From the IMG/VR virus record IMGVR_UViG_3300030109_001482, positions 1 to 25,033 of that record: a DNA stretch of 25,033 nt, one strand, 5' to 3'. The position numbers and the translations under genes were made by a program. Below the pieces are notes generated by a model. It was not told the DNA's origin, did no database searches, and was given only the letters and a program-made list of their open reading frames with translations. Position 1 is the stretch's first letter, and every line of letters begins with the position of its first letter. Source of the DNA: a virus. Of this stretch, positions 14,002 to 21,110 are shown in pieces.

Positions 14002-16787
14002 TATGGTATTAGTATTAGTTCAACAGTCGCTAATGAATTAGGTTTGTAGTCTATTTTATTACATCTATAATGTCTATTTCTAATCATAACAATATCATAG
14101 AATTTAAATGTATTAATATCAGCAGGAGATAAATTCATTTTTAAAATTACTTTTTTTGTATCTGGACTATATAATGAAGAATAATAAGTTAACCAATATT
14201 TATTAAATAAATTGTCAATAGGTGGTGCACCTAATCCTATAGTCTGTAATGTTTCAAAATTATAATCTATTGTAGATACAGTGGTTGGAACCTCTTTTGT
14301 ATGAGAAAATAAACCATATGTGCCTGTCTGTGCGGCTGAATCGCCATTTTGAGCAGGTATATAATATGTAGTTGAACTCATTGTACGTTCTCCTACATCA
14401 TATAAGATTCTAGGCATACTATCATAAGATGAAAATACATTAGTATATTGATTTCCTGAGTAAACATTAGGCACTACAAATTCTGCTAAATTTTGATGTA
14501 TAGGTCGCATTACAGTAGCTGCAAAAGGAGATGCTATTACTTCTTCTTTGTCTATCAATGCATTAGTTTCATAATTTATCCTATATGCGCCGCCGTATTC
14601 CTTTGTAACTGTATTTCTATATAATACACTAGAAAAATCATTTTCGTCATATTCATATTTAACTACTAATTCTTTTTTTAAGTCTGTTAAAGGTTGTAGC
14701 TTAATTTCTGTACTATCTACTTTGTCTGTCCAATATCTTGTTGTGGCATCAGAATTATTAACGAATATATCATTATATGTTTCTATTATAATATTATTTG
14801 AATTTTCAGGATCTTCTAAAGCTACTGCATTAAACATTTTCATTATACCCTTTAAAAAATCAGCTTGTGAAATATCCCCTCTTTGTGTAGTTAATAATCC
14901 ACCTTTTAATGTTGTTTGTGTAGTAACTTTCCAATTAACCTTTCTATCACTTTCAGTTGTGCTAGATACCTGCTGTGTTGCTCCACCAGTAGATGTGCTA
15001 AATTGTGTATTTTTAAATTCTGCCCATAATTGGTCACCAGTATTTAATGAGATAGCAAAACTACCCTCCCAATCTGCTCGTATTTCAGAAGATGTTGGTT
15101 GGAAATTAGTTATGGATAATTGCTCATAAGATTCAAATGATCCATCTGCTCTTTCTACTCTCCATCTAGCAAAACAATCCGCAGGTACCGATGTATTTGT
15201 ATTTTTAAATTGGAATTTATAATCTATTTCATATATTTCAACATCTTCTGTTGCTGTTATAATATAGGTACTACCATCATAATTAGGTGGTGTAGTCCAA
15301 CCTCCATCCGCTAATGCTGTTGAACATTGCCTTACTTTGGTATATGTTGCTATAGCAAAATTATTACTATCACAATTAAATGTCCATGAGGATGAAAATT
15401 CAGAATTTGACAAAATACCTGGCATTGTACCAGCTCCCCAACTAAAATCCATGTATAGCTTTTTAAAATCAGCATCATCAAATAATGTGGATGAAAAAGT
15501 ATAAGATGAATCAGCAAATATATTATCTAATAAATACCTTACATTTATCCAAGGTCTAAATGCATCCTCTAATTTTTCTAATTGTGGCATACCGCCTGTA
15601 CCAGCACTAGCAGTAGTTGCTTTTTGAATATTTCCTACCCAATTACAAAATGGATATTTTAAAACTTGTGTTCTTGTGGCTCCCTCTGCTCCTGCAAATG
15701 ATCCTGCAGGTAATGGAGTAGTTAATAACAAACCAGTTGATCCCCAAGAATCTTGTATATTTGTTCTTTTGTAACTATGCGCTAATTCTTCTAATGCAGT
15801 TAAATCGCCTATTGTTCTTTCTTTTATTTCATCAATCAAACTAATAGCTTTACAGTACAAGTTCACAGTATAACTTGTTTGATTGTCTTTTGTAAGTATA
15901 TCTGTTAATTGTAAATATCCATCAAATATTGTAAATGAATCTTGTTTTAATACAGCTTTAGTTTGTGCATAAGGGTTAAAACTAATTCCTGAATAGGTTC
16001 TTGTAACATCAAATATATTACTAAATATTTTATTGTTACGCTTAGTAGCAGGTAAGTCAAATGATTTGGAATAGCTTTGTATTTTTTCATCAAATTTAGT
16101 AAAATCATCTATACTAAGACTTAATGGAATATCCTCATCCTCATATAGATCAACTATTACTTGCCCATCTCTTAACTCTGTAAAAACGCTATTATTGATT
16201 TGTAATATGTGATCTTTGACACTAATTTCACTTATAGTAAGTCTAGTGCCATCATCATTAATATATGATATACCTAAAATTTGTGTTGATGCTAATGCTG
16301 TAAATTTTAAAGTTGTTTCTGTTACATTAGATGTCGTAGGATTATTATTAGGAGCAATAATAGGTAAATTACCATTTGCATCTGTGAAATTATCTGTACC
16401 TATTAATATGAAACCTCCTGCCGCTGCTGAGTGTGTTATAGTTAAATCATATTCATTACCTGCAATTAAATTACATAAAGTCTGATATATTCCGCTATAT
16501 GAATCGCCACCAGTTCCTGAATCTAATACCATAGCATTTAAACTACTTGTAGGAGCATCTGCTGTTGTCCAAGGGCTACCATTTGTATGATACCCACGCC
16601 ATAATCCTATTGTAGATGGCGCATTTGTAAGTCTATCTGCTAAAGGATCAGACGCTGTGGTGGTGGATACTGTGTCAATACCTGCACTAAAATTAGAATC
16701 AGCTACATATTCCAATATATTAGCAGTTGCTATTGAAGAATATTGTCCTTGATAATTTTGTGGATATAATATTAGTTGTACGCTCAT
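14001..16787 (-). CDS. large tail-tip / hub protein with N-terminal carbohydrate-binding-like domain
   Basis: Residues 25-195 form a beta-sandwich resembling a carbohydrate-binding module (LCNLIAGNEYDLTITHSAAAG and then LKFTALASTQILGISYI). Residues 205-345 carry a pattern shared by Bacteroidota phage tail proteins: VIVDLYEDEDIPLSLSIDD, SYSKSFDLPATKRNNKIF, FNPYAQTKAVL, FDGYLQLTDIL and NLYCKAISLIDEI. Residues about 640-760 (SQADFLKGIMKMFN, YWTDKVDSTEIKLQPL, KKELVVKYEYDENDF) resemble hub or tail-associated proteins of other tails. The whole is probably the distal tail/hub complex in one chain. ATGA overlap with the preceding gene and TAATG with the next put it in a tightly coupled tail-tip set. 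Confidence 0.66.
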   Translation of the reverse strand: MSVQLILYPQNYQGQYSSIATANILEYVADSNFSAGIDTVSTTTASDPLADRLTNAPSTIGLWRGYHTNGSPWTTADAPTSSLNAMVLDSGTGGDSYSGIYQTLCNLIAGNEYDLTITHSAAAGGFILIGTDNFTDANGNLPIIAPNNNPTTSNVTETTLKFTALASTQILGISYINDDGTRLTISEISVKDHILQINNSVFTELRDGQVIVDLYEDEDIPLSLSIDDFTKFDEKIQSYSKSFDLPATKRNNKIFSNIFDVTRTYSGISFNPYAQTKAVLKQDSFTIFDGYLQLTDILTKDNQTSYTVNLYCKAISLIDEIKERTIGDLTALEELAHSYKRTNIQDSWGSTGLLLTTPLPAGSFAGAEGATRTQVLKYPFCNWVGNIQKATTASAGTGGMPQLEKLEDAFRPWINVRYLLDNIFADSSYTFSSTLFDDADFKKLYMDFSWGAGTMPGILSNSEFSSSWTFNCDSNNFAIATYTKVRQCSTALADGGWTTPPNYDGSTYIITATEDVEIYEIDYKFQFKNTNTSVPADCFARWRVERADGSFESYEQLSITNFQPTSSEIRADWEGSFAISLNTGDQLWAEFKNTQFSTSTGGATQQVSSTTESDRKVNWKVTTQTTLKGGLLTTQRGDISQADFLKGIMKMFNAVALEDPENSNNIIIETYNDIFVNNSDATTRYWTDKVDSTEIKLQPLTDLKKELVVKYEYDENDFSSVLYRNTVTKEYGGAYRINYETNALIDKEEVIASPFAATVMRPIHQNLAEFVVPNVYSGNQYTNVFSSYDSMPRILYDVGERTMSSTTYYIPAQNGDSAAQTGTYGLFSHTKEVPTTVSTIDYNFETLQTIGLGAPPIDNLFNKYWLTYYSSLYSPDTKKVILKMNLSPADINTFKFYDIVMIRNRHYRCNKIDYKPNSLATVELILIP

Positions 16788-18244
16788 GCTTTGTGAGTTC
16801 TTTTCATTTTAGACTTTTCTATATTAAACATATAAGAAATTTTCTTGTCATTTTCAATTGTTTTCCTAGTGTATGATGAATCACTAATAGTAACTGGTTC
16901 TATATATCTATTGGTAACAGTTTCAGATGTATCTGTTTGAAATTCTTTAACTATATAAACTTCTAAACTATTATTTAATTCTTCAAACCATATTGCCTCT
17001 TCTTCATTAATAAAATCTGTACTTATTCTTATTCTTTCTGTATTATTTGTAAGTAAATTCTTTTTACCTCCTTGATAACCATTAGTCGTAAATACATTAC
17101 TATTCCAATTACCATGTAATTGATTATATGATACTCTATTTGTAGAAATAGTCCTTACTGATTTCATTCTAAATGTATAATAATCCCATGTACCCCATTG
17201 ATTTAACCAACATAATCTTATAGCTTCATATCCTAAACAAGCATTAGATACAATATTAAATGTATATAATTGACTAATAAGAGCGCCACTATCATCTTTA
17301 GCTTGTAATGTATAATAACTTACATTTGCTTTGTGTGTGTTCCAATCTGCATATGTACTAGGTTTTTTTATATAACCTCCATCAAAATTAGCAGGAAATG
17401 CTCCAAAATACATTAGATTTCTATTACTTCTACTACTGTTTGTAGTTTGACCTCCATTTGTCCAATTTTGATTTACATTTATATCTGATCCTAATTGTGC
17501 ACCTGCACTATTATATAATTTTATAGTTATACGATTTACTTTATTTACAGTAGCTGATCCTGATCCTATTTCTGGAAAGAAATTTAAAAAAGGCATTGTA
17601 CCATAGTCTGTAAGTCTTGTATATTGTGTTGTAGGTGCATTAGTTAAAAATTTACTATCTGAATCATTCATATATAGATTGGCAGTATCCATATTGAATC
17701 CATAATTAAAGTTATTTAAAGTAAGTACATTATCAGGTTGTAACATACCATTAAATATGGTAAATTCTACACTATTTTCTTGTGTAGTAGTGTCTTCTGT
17801 TACGGCACCAGTAGCTGTATCAGAATATTCCAAACTAAATGTAACTTGGAAATGCTTTACAGAATTATTATTTGTACTTAATATATCTATTAAATGAACA
17901 GGGTGTGGTGTATTTTCGCTATAATCTACGCCTTTATATGTACTTGCTTCGCCATATGTAGTTCCATTATAATCAGGGCTTACATAATTTTCTAATATTG
18001 TACTAAAATCAAATATAGCAACTCCTTGTCCGTTAGGATTTACTTTAGTAATAGCAACTATTTGACTTGTACTACTAGGATTTATAGCAAATTCTAACAC
18101 TCTTAGTCTTGCAATGAATTTTGTATTGAATTTATTAGCTACTATAGTGTTATTAGATACAGTAAAAACTAAATTTTGCCCTACTGGTATTGCTACTCTA
18201 TCTTTTCCAAATTGATATGGTTGTTGTTCTATAATTGTACTCAT
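16784..18244 (-). CDS. putative distal tail / receptor-binding protein, 486 aa
   Basis: This is a Thr/Asn/Ser/Tyr-rich beta protein without membrane segments or low-complexity repeats. Recognisable stretches such as TKFIARLRVLEFAIN, VAIFDFSTILENYVS, EYSDTATGAVTED and NACLGYEAIRLCWLNQWGTWDYYTF recall minor tail proteins of Bacteroidota phages that lie between the neck and hub genes. The NQWGTWDYYTF motif is a strong fingerprint of that group as I recall it. No function has been shown. It overlaps both neighbours by four bases (ATGA at each end), so it is probably made in fixed ratio with the hub protein and forms part of the tail tip. Confidence 0.6.
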   Translation of the reverse strand: MSTIIEQQPYQFGKDRVAIPVGQNLVFTVSNNTIVANKFNTKFIARLRVLEFAINPSSTSQIVAITKVNPNGQGVAIFDFSTILENYVSPDYNGTTYGEASTYKGVDYSENTPHPVHLIDILSTNNNSVKHFQVTFSLEYSDTATGAVTEDTTTQENSVEFTIFNGMLQPDNVLTLNNFNYGFNMDTANLYMNDSDSKFLTNAPTTQYTRLTDYGTMPFLNFFPEIGSGSATVNKVNRITIKLYNSAGAQLGSDINVNQNWTNGGQTTNSSRSNRNLMYFGAFPANFDGGYIKKPSTYADWNTHKANVSYYTLQAKDDSGALISQLYTFNIVSNACLGYEAIRLCWLNQWGTWDYYTFRMKSVRTISTNRVSYNQLHGNWNSNVFTTNGYQGGKKNLLTNNTERIRISTDFINEEEAIWFEELNNSLEVYIVKEFQTDTSETVTNRYIEPVTISDSSYTRKTIENDKKISYMFNIEKSKMKRTHKA

Positions 18245-18825
18245 TTTTTACCTATGTTTTTTGTTATTTCCATGAAATCTTTATTGAATGCATTTAGTAA
18301 ATCTGTAGGGAATTTTTTTAAGCCTATTCTCATTGGCGTAGTATAATAACTTATACCTTGTATTCCTCTTATCCATAAAGATCGAACAATAGCTATTTTT
18401 AATCCTTTTCTTGAAATAAATTTTCCTTGTGCATCTCTAGGCGCTATACCTTTTTTTACTATCCATTTATCTAGTGCTGTATATATACTTCCACTACCTT
18501 TACCGCTACCAAATTGATACGGACTTTTAGTTGGCGAACCTCCTTTTATATTTTTATAATATCGTACTCCACTATGACTACCTTTGTATTTACCTGATTT
18601 AAAAGTGCCACCTATTCCTGATACTCCTTTATCTACAAAATCTCCATAATCTGCTGAAAAAAATCTCAAACTATATCCTTTTGGCGTACTTATTAATTTA
18701 TATTTTATTGAATTTAATAAAGTACCAGTAACCACTTTACCTGCAGTGGATAAATTATTCTTAGCTTGTTTTGTTACCTTTCTACCAAAGCTATTTAAAA
18801 AATTTTTTATCGCCTTATCTTTCAT
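18241..18825 (-). CDS. HK97 gp10-like neck / tail completion protein
   Basis: The basic 194-residue protein has the gp10-like pattern: an N-terminal helix, TGTLLNSIKYKLI, then the signature strand RFFSADYGDFVDKGVSGIGG (about 55-74). After it come a Lys/Gly/Ser-rich loop (SPYQFGSGKGSGSIYTALDKWIVKKG), a QGKFISRKGLKIAIVRSLW helix and a C-terminal amphipathic helix. The FVDKGVSG and WIVKKG-IAPRDAQGKFISRK motifs are typical of neck proteins in Bacteroidota phages. It would seal the head-tail joint. Its place far from the portal and connector genes is unusual but fits its grouping with the tail terminator-like gene. Confidence 0.7.
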   Translation of the reverse strand: MKDKAIKNFLNSFGRKVTKQAKNNLSTAGKVVTGTLLNSIKYKLISTPKGYSLRFFSADYGDFVDKGVSGIGGTFKSGKYKGSHSGVRYYKNIKGGSPTKSPYQFGSGKGSGSIYTALDKWIVKKGIAPRDAQGKFISRKGLKIAIVRSLWIRGIQGISYYTTPMRIGLKKFPTDLLNAFNKDFMEITKNIGKK

Positions 18826-19274
18826 TATACAAGAGCCACAAACATTTCTACTTGAATATCTGTTGTTGCTGATGGTCTAGCTTGTACACTTGTAACATCT
18901 TCTAATGTTCCAAAAGCAGGTGTGGTATCTTCTTCTCCTATTGCAATATTTTCGCCTTGAAATAATATATGTGATGCGCCAGCTCTTACAGTTACTTGGT
19001 AATTAGTATTAGTTGTTACAATAGCTAATTCCATATCCTGATCTGTACTTAAATTAGTTACCCTAATATATTTAGCGTTTTCTACATCTAACGCACCTGC
19101 ACTAGCATGAGGTGTAGAAGCAAAAGTAGCTATTGTAGTAGTTTGACTATGTGCGCAAGTTAATATTCTTTCATATACATCCACTATACCAGTGGTTGTT
19201 ATTGTATTAGTAGTTCCCCTAATAGCGCCATTTAGAGTAACCGATTCTGTAATTGTTGTTGTTAAATCTGCCAT
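18825..19274 (-). CDS. small virion protein of a marine-phage family, 149 aa
   Basis: The protein begins MADLTTTITESVTLNGAIRG, followed by TTGIVDVYERILTC and a beta-rich body with AKYIRVTNLSTDQDMEL and RAGASHILFQGENIA, ending FVALV. I recall close relatives in many uncultured marine phages, always among structural genes and always without function. Beta composition and abundant Thr fit a decoration or tail surface protein. The stop shares a base with the next start (TAATG type) and only four bases separate its start from the stop of the gene before it. Confidence 0.62.
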   Translation of the reverse strand: MADLTTTITESVTLNGAIRGTTNTITTTGIVDVYERILTCAHSQTTTIATFASTPHASAGALDVENAKYIRVTNLSTDQDMELAIVTTNTNYQVTVRAGASHILFQGENIAIGEEDTTPAFGTLEDVTSVQARPSATTDIQVEMFVALV

Positions 19275-19278
19275 AATT

Positions 19279-19629
19279 TTATTTTTTGTCTATTTGTTTT
19301 AGTTTATTTATTGCCCAATTAATACCGCTACTTCCTCCCCAAGCATCCCACATTAACCCTCCACATCCTTCTGAATATGGAACATCCTTATGTTGTTGAT
19401 GTCTTTTGAATGATGCCATCCTAGCAATTGTATCTCTGCTTATATTTTCACGATTTGCTAATTGAGATGATCTTGTCCATCCTACTCTTGTGCCACAATC
19501 ACTACCATTTTCTTCTTTCCATTTTCTTGCCCTTTTAGCGTTATTAGTTGCCGCTTGTGGATAATCATTATAAGTTTCAAATTTTATACTTATTTCTTCC
19601 AATTTTTCTAGTAAATCCTCGTAATTCAT
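19279..19629 (-). CDS. small conserved phage domain protein with VGWTR and WGG motifs, 116 aa
   Basis: After a 20-residue acidic helix, residues 22-112 form a conserved module: YPQAATNNAKRARKWKEENG, GTRVGWTRSSQLANRENIS, RDTIARMASFKRHQQHKD, then GGLMWDAWGGSSGINWAINK. I recall the same module fused to prohead proteases, capsid or portal proteins in other phages, and alone in marine phages. The function is unknown; helical repeats with conserved Trp and His suggest a protein-binding role in head or neck assembly. Two cysteines (about 44 and 89) are in conserved-looking positions. Its start codon lies inside the stop codon of the 22-codon ORF upstream. Confidence 0.62.
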   Translation of the reverse strand: MNYEDLLEKLEEISIKFETYNDYPQAATNNAKRARKWKEENGSDCGTRVGWTRSSQLANRENISRDTIARMASFKRHQQHKDVPYSEGCGGLMWDAWGGSSGINWAINKLKQIDKK

Positions 19630-19694
19630 ATCTTTATTATTATTTTAAAAAATCCTATTTCTATTTTATATTTGCCTATTTTAAATTTTATCAT
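19626..19694 (-). CDS. micro-ORF, 22 aa, coupled at both ends
   Basis: The ORF starts in the TGA of the upstream gene (ATGA at 19691-19694) and its own TGA overlaps the ATG of the downstream gene (ATGA at 19626-19629), so it fills the gap between them exactly. The peptide is short, basic and hydrophobic (begins MIKFKIGKYKIEIGFF, then III and a final KI) with alternating Lys and Ile, and would form an amphipathic strand or membrane-active peptide. It may be a real micro-protein or only a translational bridge that carries ribosomes to the next gene. Perfect fit at both ends is the main evidence. Confidence 0.45.
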   Translation of the reverse strand: MIKFKIGKYKIEIGFFKIIIKI

Positions 19695-20233
19695 TTACCT
19701 GCATAATCAGTAGTGGATGGAATGTTACAAGTTTGGTAATCATTCATTAATAACACAGGCAAAGTAAATACCCAACCTACCGCAGCGTTGTCGAATCTTT
19801 CTGTAAAAGGTTCTATTGTAATATCTCCATCTTGTATAAAATAAGCGGCATCCTCATTTATTCCTATATTAGAATGGTAAAGAGCTTCTCCTGTTTTAAA
19901 TGTACTTATTATATCTTGACATATTTGTAAGCAATCAGACAATACAGTTTGTTCCTGTATTTGATCCTGATCTTGAGAAGTCGCTGTAGCTGAATTATCT
20001 TGTTGTTGTACCATATATACCAAATCCATAACAAATATTTGAAAATTCATAACCGTAGTCTTTTCGCCAAATACAGCATTAACTGGATTTATAAACATCA
20101 AAGGAAATAACGTGTTTTTTTCCAAATCAATTTCCCAAATATCTCCACTATTTACATTTTGTATTTGTTTATGATTAACGCCTATTTGCTTTAAAGTGTT
20201 AATTGTTTGATTATAGTCTTTAAATTTTGTCAT
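19691..20233 (-). CDS. putative tail terminator / tail-to-head joining protein
   Basis: The 180-residue protein has a pattern I associate with tail-completion proteins of Bacteroidota phages: a helix, GDIWEIDLEKNTLFPLMFI (about 30-48), a strand NFQIFVMDLVYM, a Gln/Asp-rich helix ending VLSDCLQICQDIISTF, DGDITIEPFTERFDNAAVGWV (135-155) and a hydrophobic strand with LPVLLMNDYQTCN. The EPFTERF-x-N-x-x-x-GW motif is the clearest. It would cap the finished tail tube for joining to the neck. It follows the tail chaperone with an ATGA overlap and precedes the gp10-like gene by three ORFs. Assignment is from remembered patterns plus context. Confidence 0.6.
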   Translation of the reverse strand: MTKFKDYNQTINTLKQIGVNHKQIQNVNSGDIWEIDLEKNTLFPLMFINPVNAVFGEKTTVMNFQIFVMDLVYMVQQQDNSATATSQDQDQIQEQTVLSDCLQICQDIISTFKTGEALYHSNIGINEDAAYFIQDGDITIEPFTERFDNAAVGWVFTLPVLLMNDYQTCNIPSTTDYAGK

Positions 20234-20475
20234 TTATTTATTGCTTTAGTTTCGTTTAAATCAGTTTCATAACTTAACCATGTTAAACATTCATATAGTG
20301 GTAAATTTGTAATTCTTTCTAAGTTCACTATTTCGCCATTTGTTAATTTATACATTATTGCAAACCATCCCCACTTCCTTGTAAATTGTTTTTCTGTACT
20401 TGCTCCACTACTTTTTTCTTGAGATTTAGTAAAAATGAGGGCAAACGTATCAACAGTTCTTTCCCTAAAATCCAA
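20230..20475 (-). CDS. -1 frame extension of the tail assembly chaperone (predicted frameshift product)
   Basis: This open frame has no ATG near its 5' end; the only start is TTG at 20475, right at a T9 run. It lies in the -1 frame of the chaperone gene and overlaps its last 121 bases. A -1 slip there would join 175 chaperone residues to these 81, giving a protein of about 256. Past the overlap it encodes RKWGWFAIMYKLTNGEI, then RITNLPLYECLTWLSYETDL, which looks like a conserved domain of its own. The layout equals the G/GT tail chaperones of lambda-type phages. The alternative is reinitiation at ATG 20355-20357, which shares a base with the chaperone stop (TAATG) and would give a 40-residue peptide lacking the KWGW part. 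Confidence 0.6.
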   Translation of the reverse strand: MDFRERTVDTFALIFTKSQEKSSGASTEKQFTRKWGWFAIMYKLTNGEIVNLERITNLPLYECLTWLSYETDLNETKAINK

Positions 20476-20999
20476 AAAAAAACCAAAGAATTATGAACAT
20501 CCCTAGCTTTCATACTCTTAAATATTTCCGCTCTTACTTCTGCTTTTGTTCCATCATAAGCTTCAATAGAATAACTATTATTTTTCTTTTCTGTTATTGG
20601 TCTATACAATACACTCATAACTTTATCCAAATTATCTTGTAATCCTGCATCTATGTAATTTTCAATGTCCGCATATTCGCCTAATGTAATAAGTTCCAAA
20701 TTAGGATGGAATCCATATTCTTTATTATCTATTTCTATAATTCTATTAAATATCGTATTTTCTTCTGCTTGTAGTTTTGATAAATATTTCATTAACTCCG
20801 CAGTGTCATTTAACGTTAATTGCTTTAATATCTTTTCAGGAATATCTGATAATAGTTTTATTGTTTCTAGCGCCTCCTTACTTTTAGTTTTAGTTTTAGA
20901 TGTTATTAATTTTGCCCATTTCTCCAATGTCACATCATTCCAACTCCTAATTACATTGTATTTTCTTTTTTTATTCTCTTTTGTAATCGTGATTTGCAT
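20355..20999 (-). CDS. putative tail assembly chaperone (G-like)
   Basis: The 214-residue, mostly helical protein has a WNDVTLEKWAKLITSKTK segment near the start, a middle with NKEYGFHPNLELITLGEYAD, then LQDNLDKVMSVLYRPITEK and DVHNSLVFFWILGKELL. A helical protein with a LTLGEYADIE/VMSVLYRPI core, upstream of tail genes and overlapped by a -1 frame ORF, fits the tail chaperones that coat the tape measure during tail assembly. It ends NNLQGSGDGLQ. The heptamer T TTT TTT at 20481-20475 lies in its reading frame. The start is preceded by TTCTATTATATATT, shared with the gene at 8391. It is the first gene after the terminase and the small-RNA gap. Confidence 0.62.
   Translation of the reverse strand: MQITITKENKKRKYNVIRSWNDVTLEKWAKLITSKTKTKSKEALETIKLLSDIPEKILKQLTLNDTAELMKYLSKLQAEENTIFNRIIEIDNKEYGFHPNLELITLGEYADIENYIDAGLQDNLDKVMSVLYRPITEKKNNSYSIEAYDGTKAEVRAEIFKSMKARDVHNSLVFFWILGKELLIRLPSFLLNLKKKVVEQVQKNNLQGSGDGLQ
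20474..20482 (-). promoter_or_regulatory. predicted -1 ribosomal frameshift site (T9 run)
   Basis: On the minus strand the sequence reads TTG GTT TTT TTT TGG in the chaperone frame. T TTT TTT (20481-20475) is a perfect X-XXY-YYZ heptamer with both tRNAs able to re-pair after a -1 step, and the new frame stays open for 81 codons. A second A6 run (20412-20417) lies in the overlap, but its phase gives G-AAA-AAA, a poorer slip site. I see no strong stem just downstream. Confidence 0.55.
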
Positions 21000-21017
21000 A
21001 ATATATAATAGAATTTT

Positions 21018-21046
21018 TTGTTATTTAGTTTAAAAATGTATATTTG
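21018..21046 (+). promoter_or_regulatory. Bacteroidota-type promoter, plus strand
   Basis: TTG (21018-21020, within TTTTTTG), an 18-base spacer and TATATTTG (21039-21046) match the -33/-7 consensus TTG-N17-23-TAnnTTTG of Bacteroidota housekeeping promoters with no mismatch. The start would be near 21052. The only thing downstream on this strand is a hairpin with six T at 21086-21110. It points against every gene nearby, so it does not serve a coding gene. Confidence 0.55.
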
Positions 21047-21051
21047 TTGCC

Positions 21052-21110
21052 TAAATGTGTTTTTGTGTTGATGTGTTATAAAGAGGTCGCTCCTAGTGGG
21101 CGGCTTTTTT
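21052..21110 (+). ncRNA. candidate short RNA opposing the late operon
   Basis: A perfect promoter match ends at 21046 and a terminator ends at 21110, so the predicted RNA is about 58 bases. It has a T/G-rich single-stranded 5' part (ATGTGTTTTTGTGTTGATG) and a 3' hairpin. It lies in the 110-base gap between the terminase large subunit and the tail chaperone, one of only two gaps over 90 bases in the late block. Its last two bases overlap the terminase stop codon on the other strand. Promoter, body and terminator together are the evidence. Its target and role are not visible. Confidence 0.5.
21082..21110 (+). terminator. intrinsic terminator, plus strand
   Basis: GTCGCTC (21086-21092) and GGGCGGC (21098-21104) pair as a 7-bp stem with two G-U pairs and a 5-base loop, followed by TTTTTT (21105-21110). 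An A-rich stretch before it (AAGAG) can extend the stem into the T run. It is one of the few G-C-rich hairpins in the window. On the minus strand the hairpin has no T run, only CTCTTTATAA, so it would be weak as an end for the terminase transcript. Confidence 0.65.

Noticed and set aside
14722-15129. Plus-strand open frames inside the hub, tape measure, terminase and other late genes (for example 12763-13215 and 20665-21033).
   Set aside because: They lie fully or mostly inside well-supported minus-strand genes. They encode hydrophobic, Ser/Leu/Ile-rich sequence typical of the antisense of AT-rich genes and lack promoters.
20412-20417. The A6 run in the chaperone overlap as the frameshift site.
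   Set aside because: In the zero frame it reads AAG AAA AAA GTA, so the heptamer is G-AAA-AAA. The P-site tRNA would have to pair with GAA after slipping. The T9 run fits far better.
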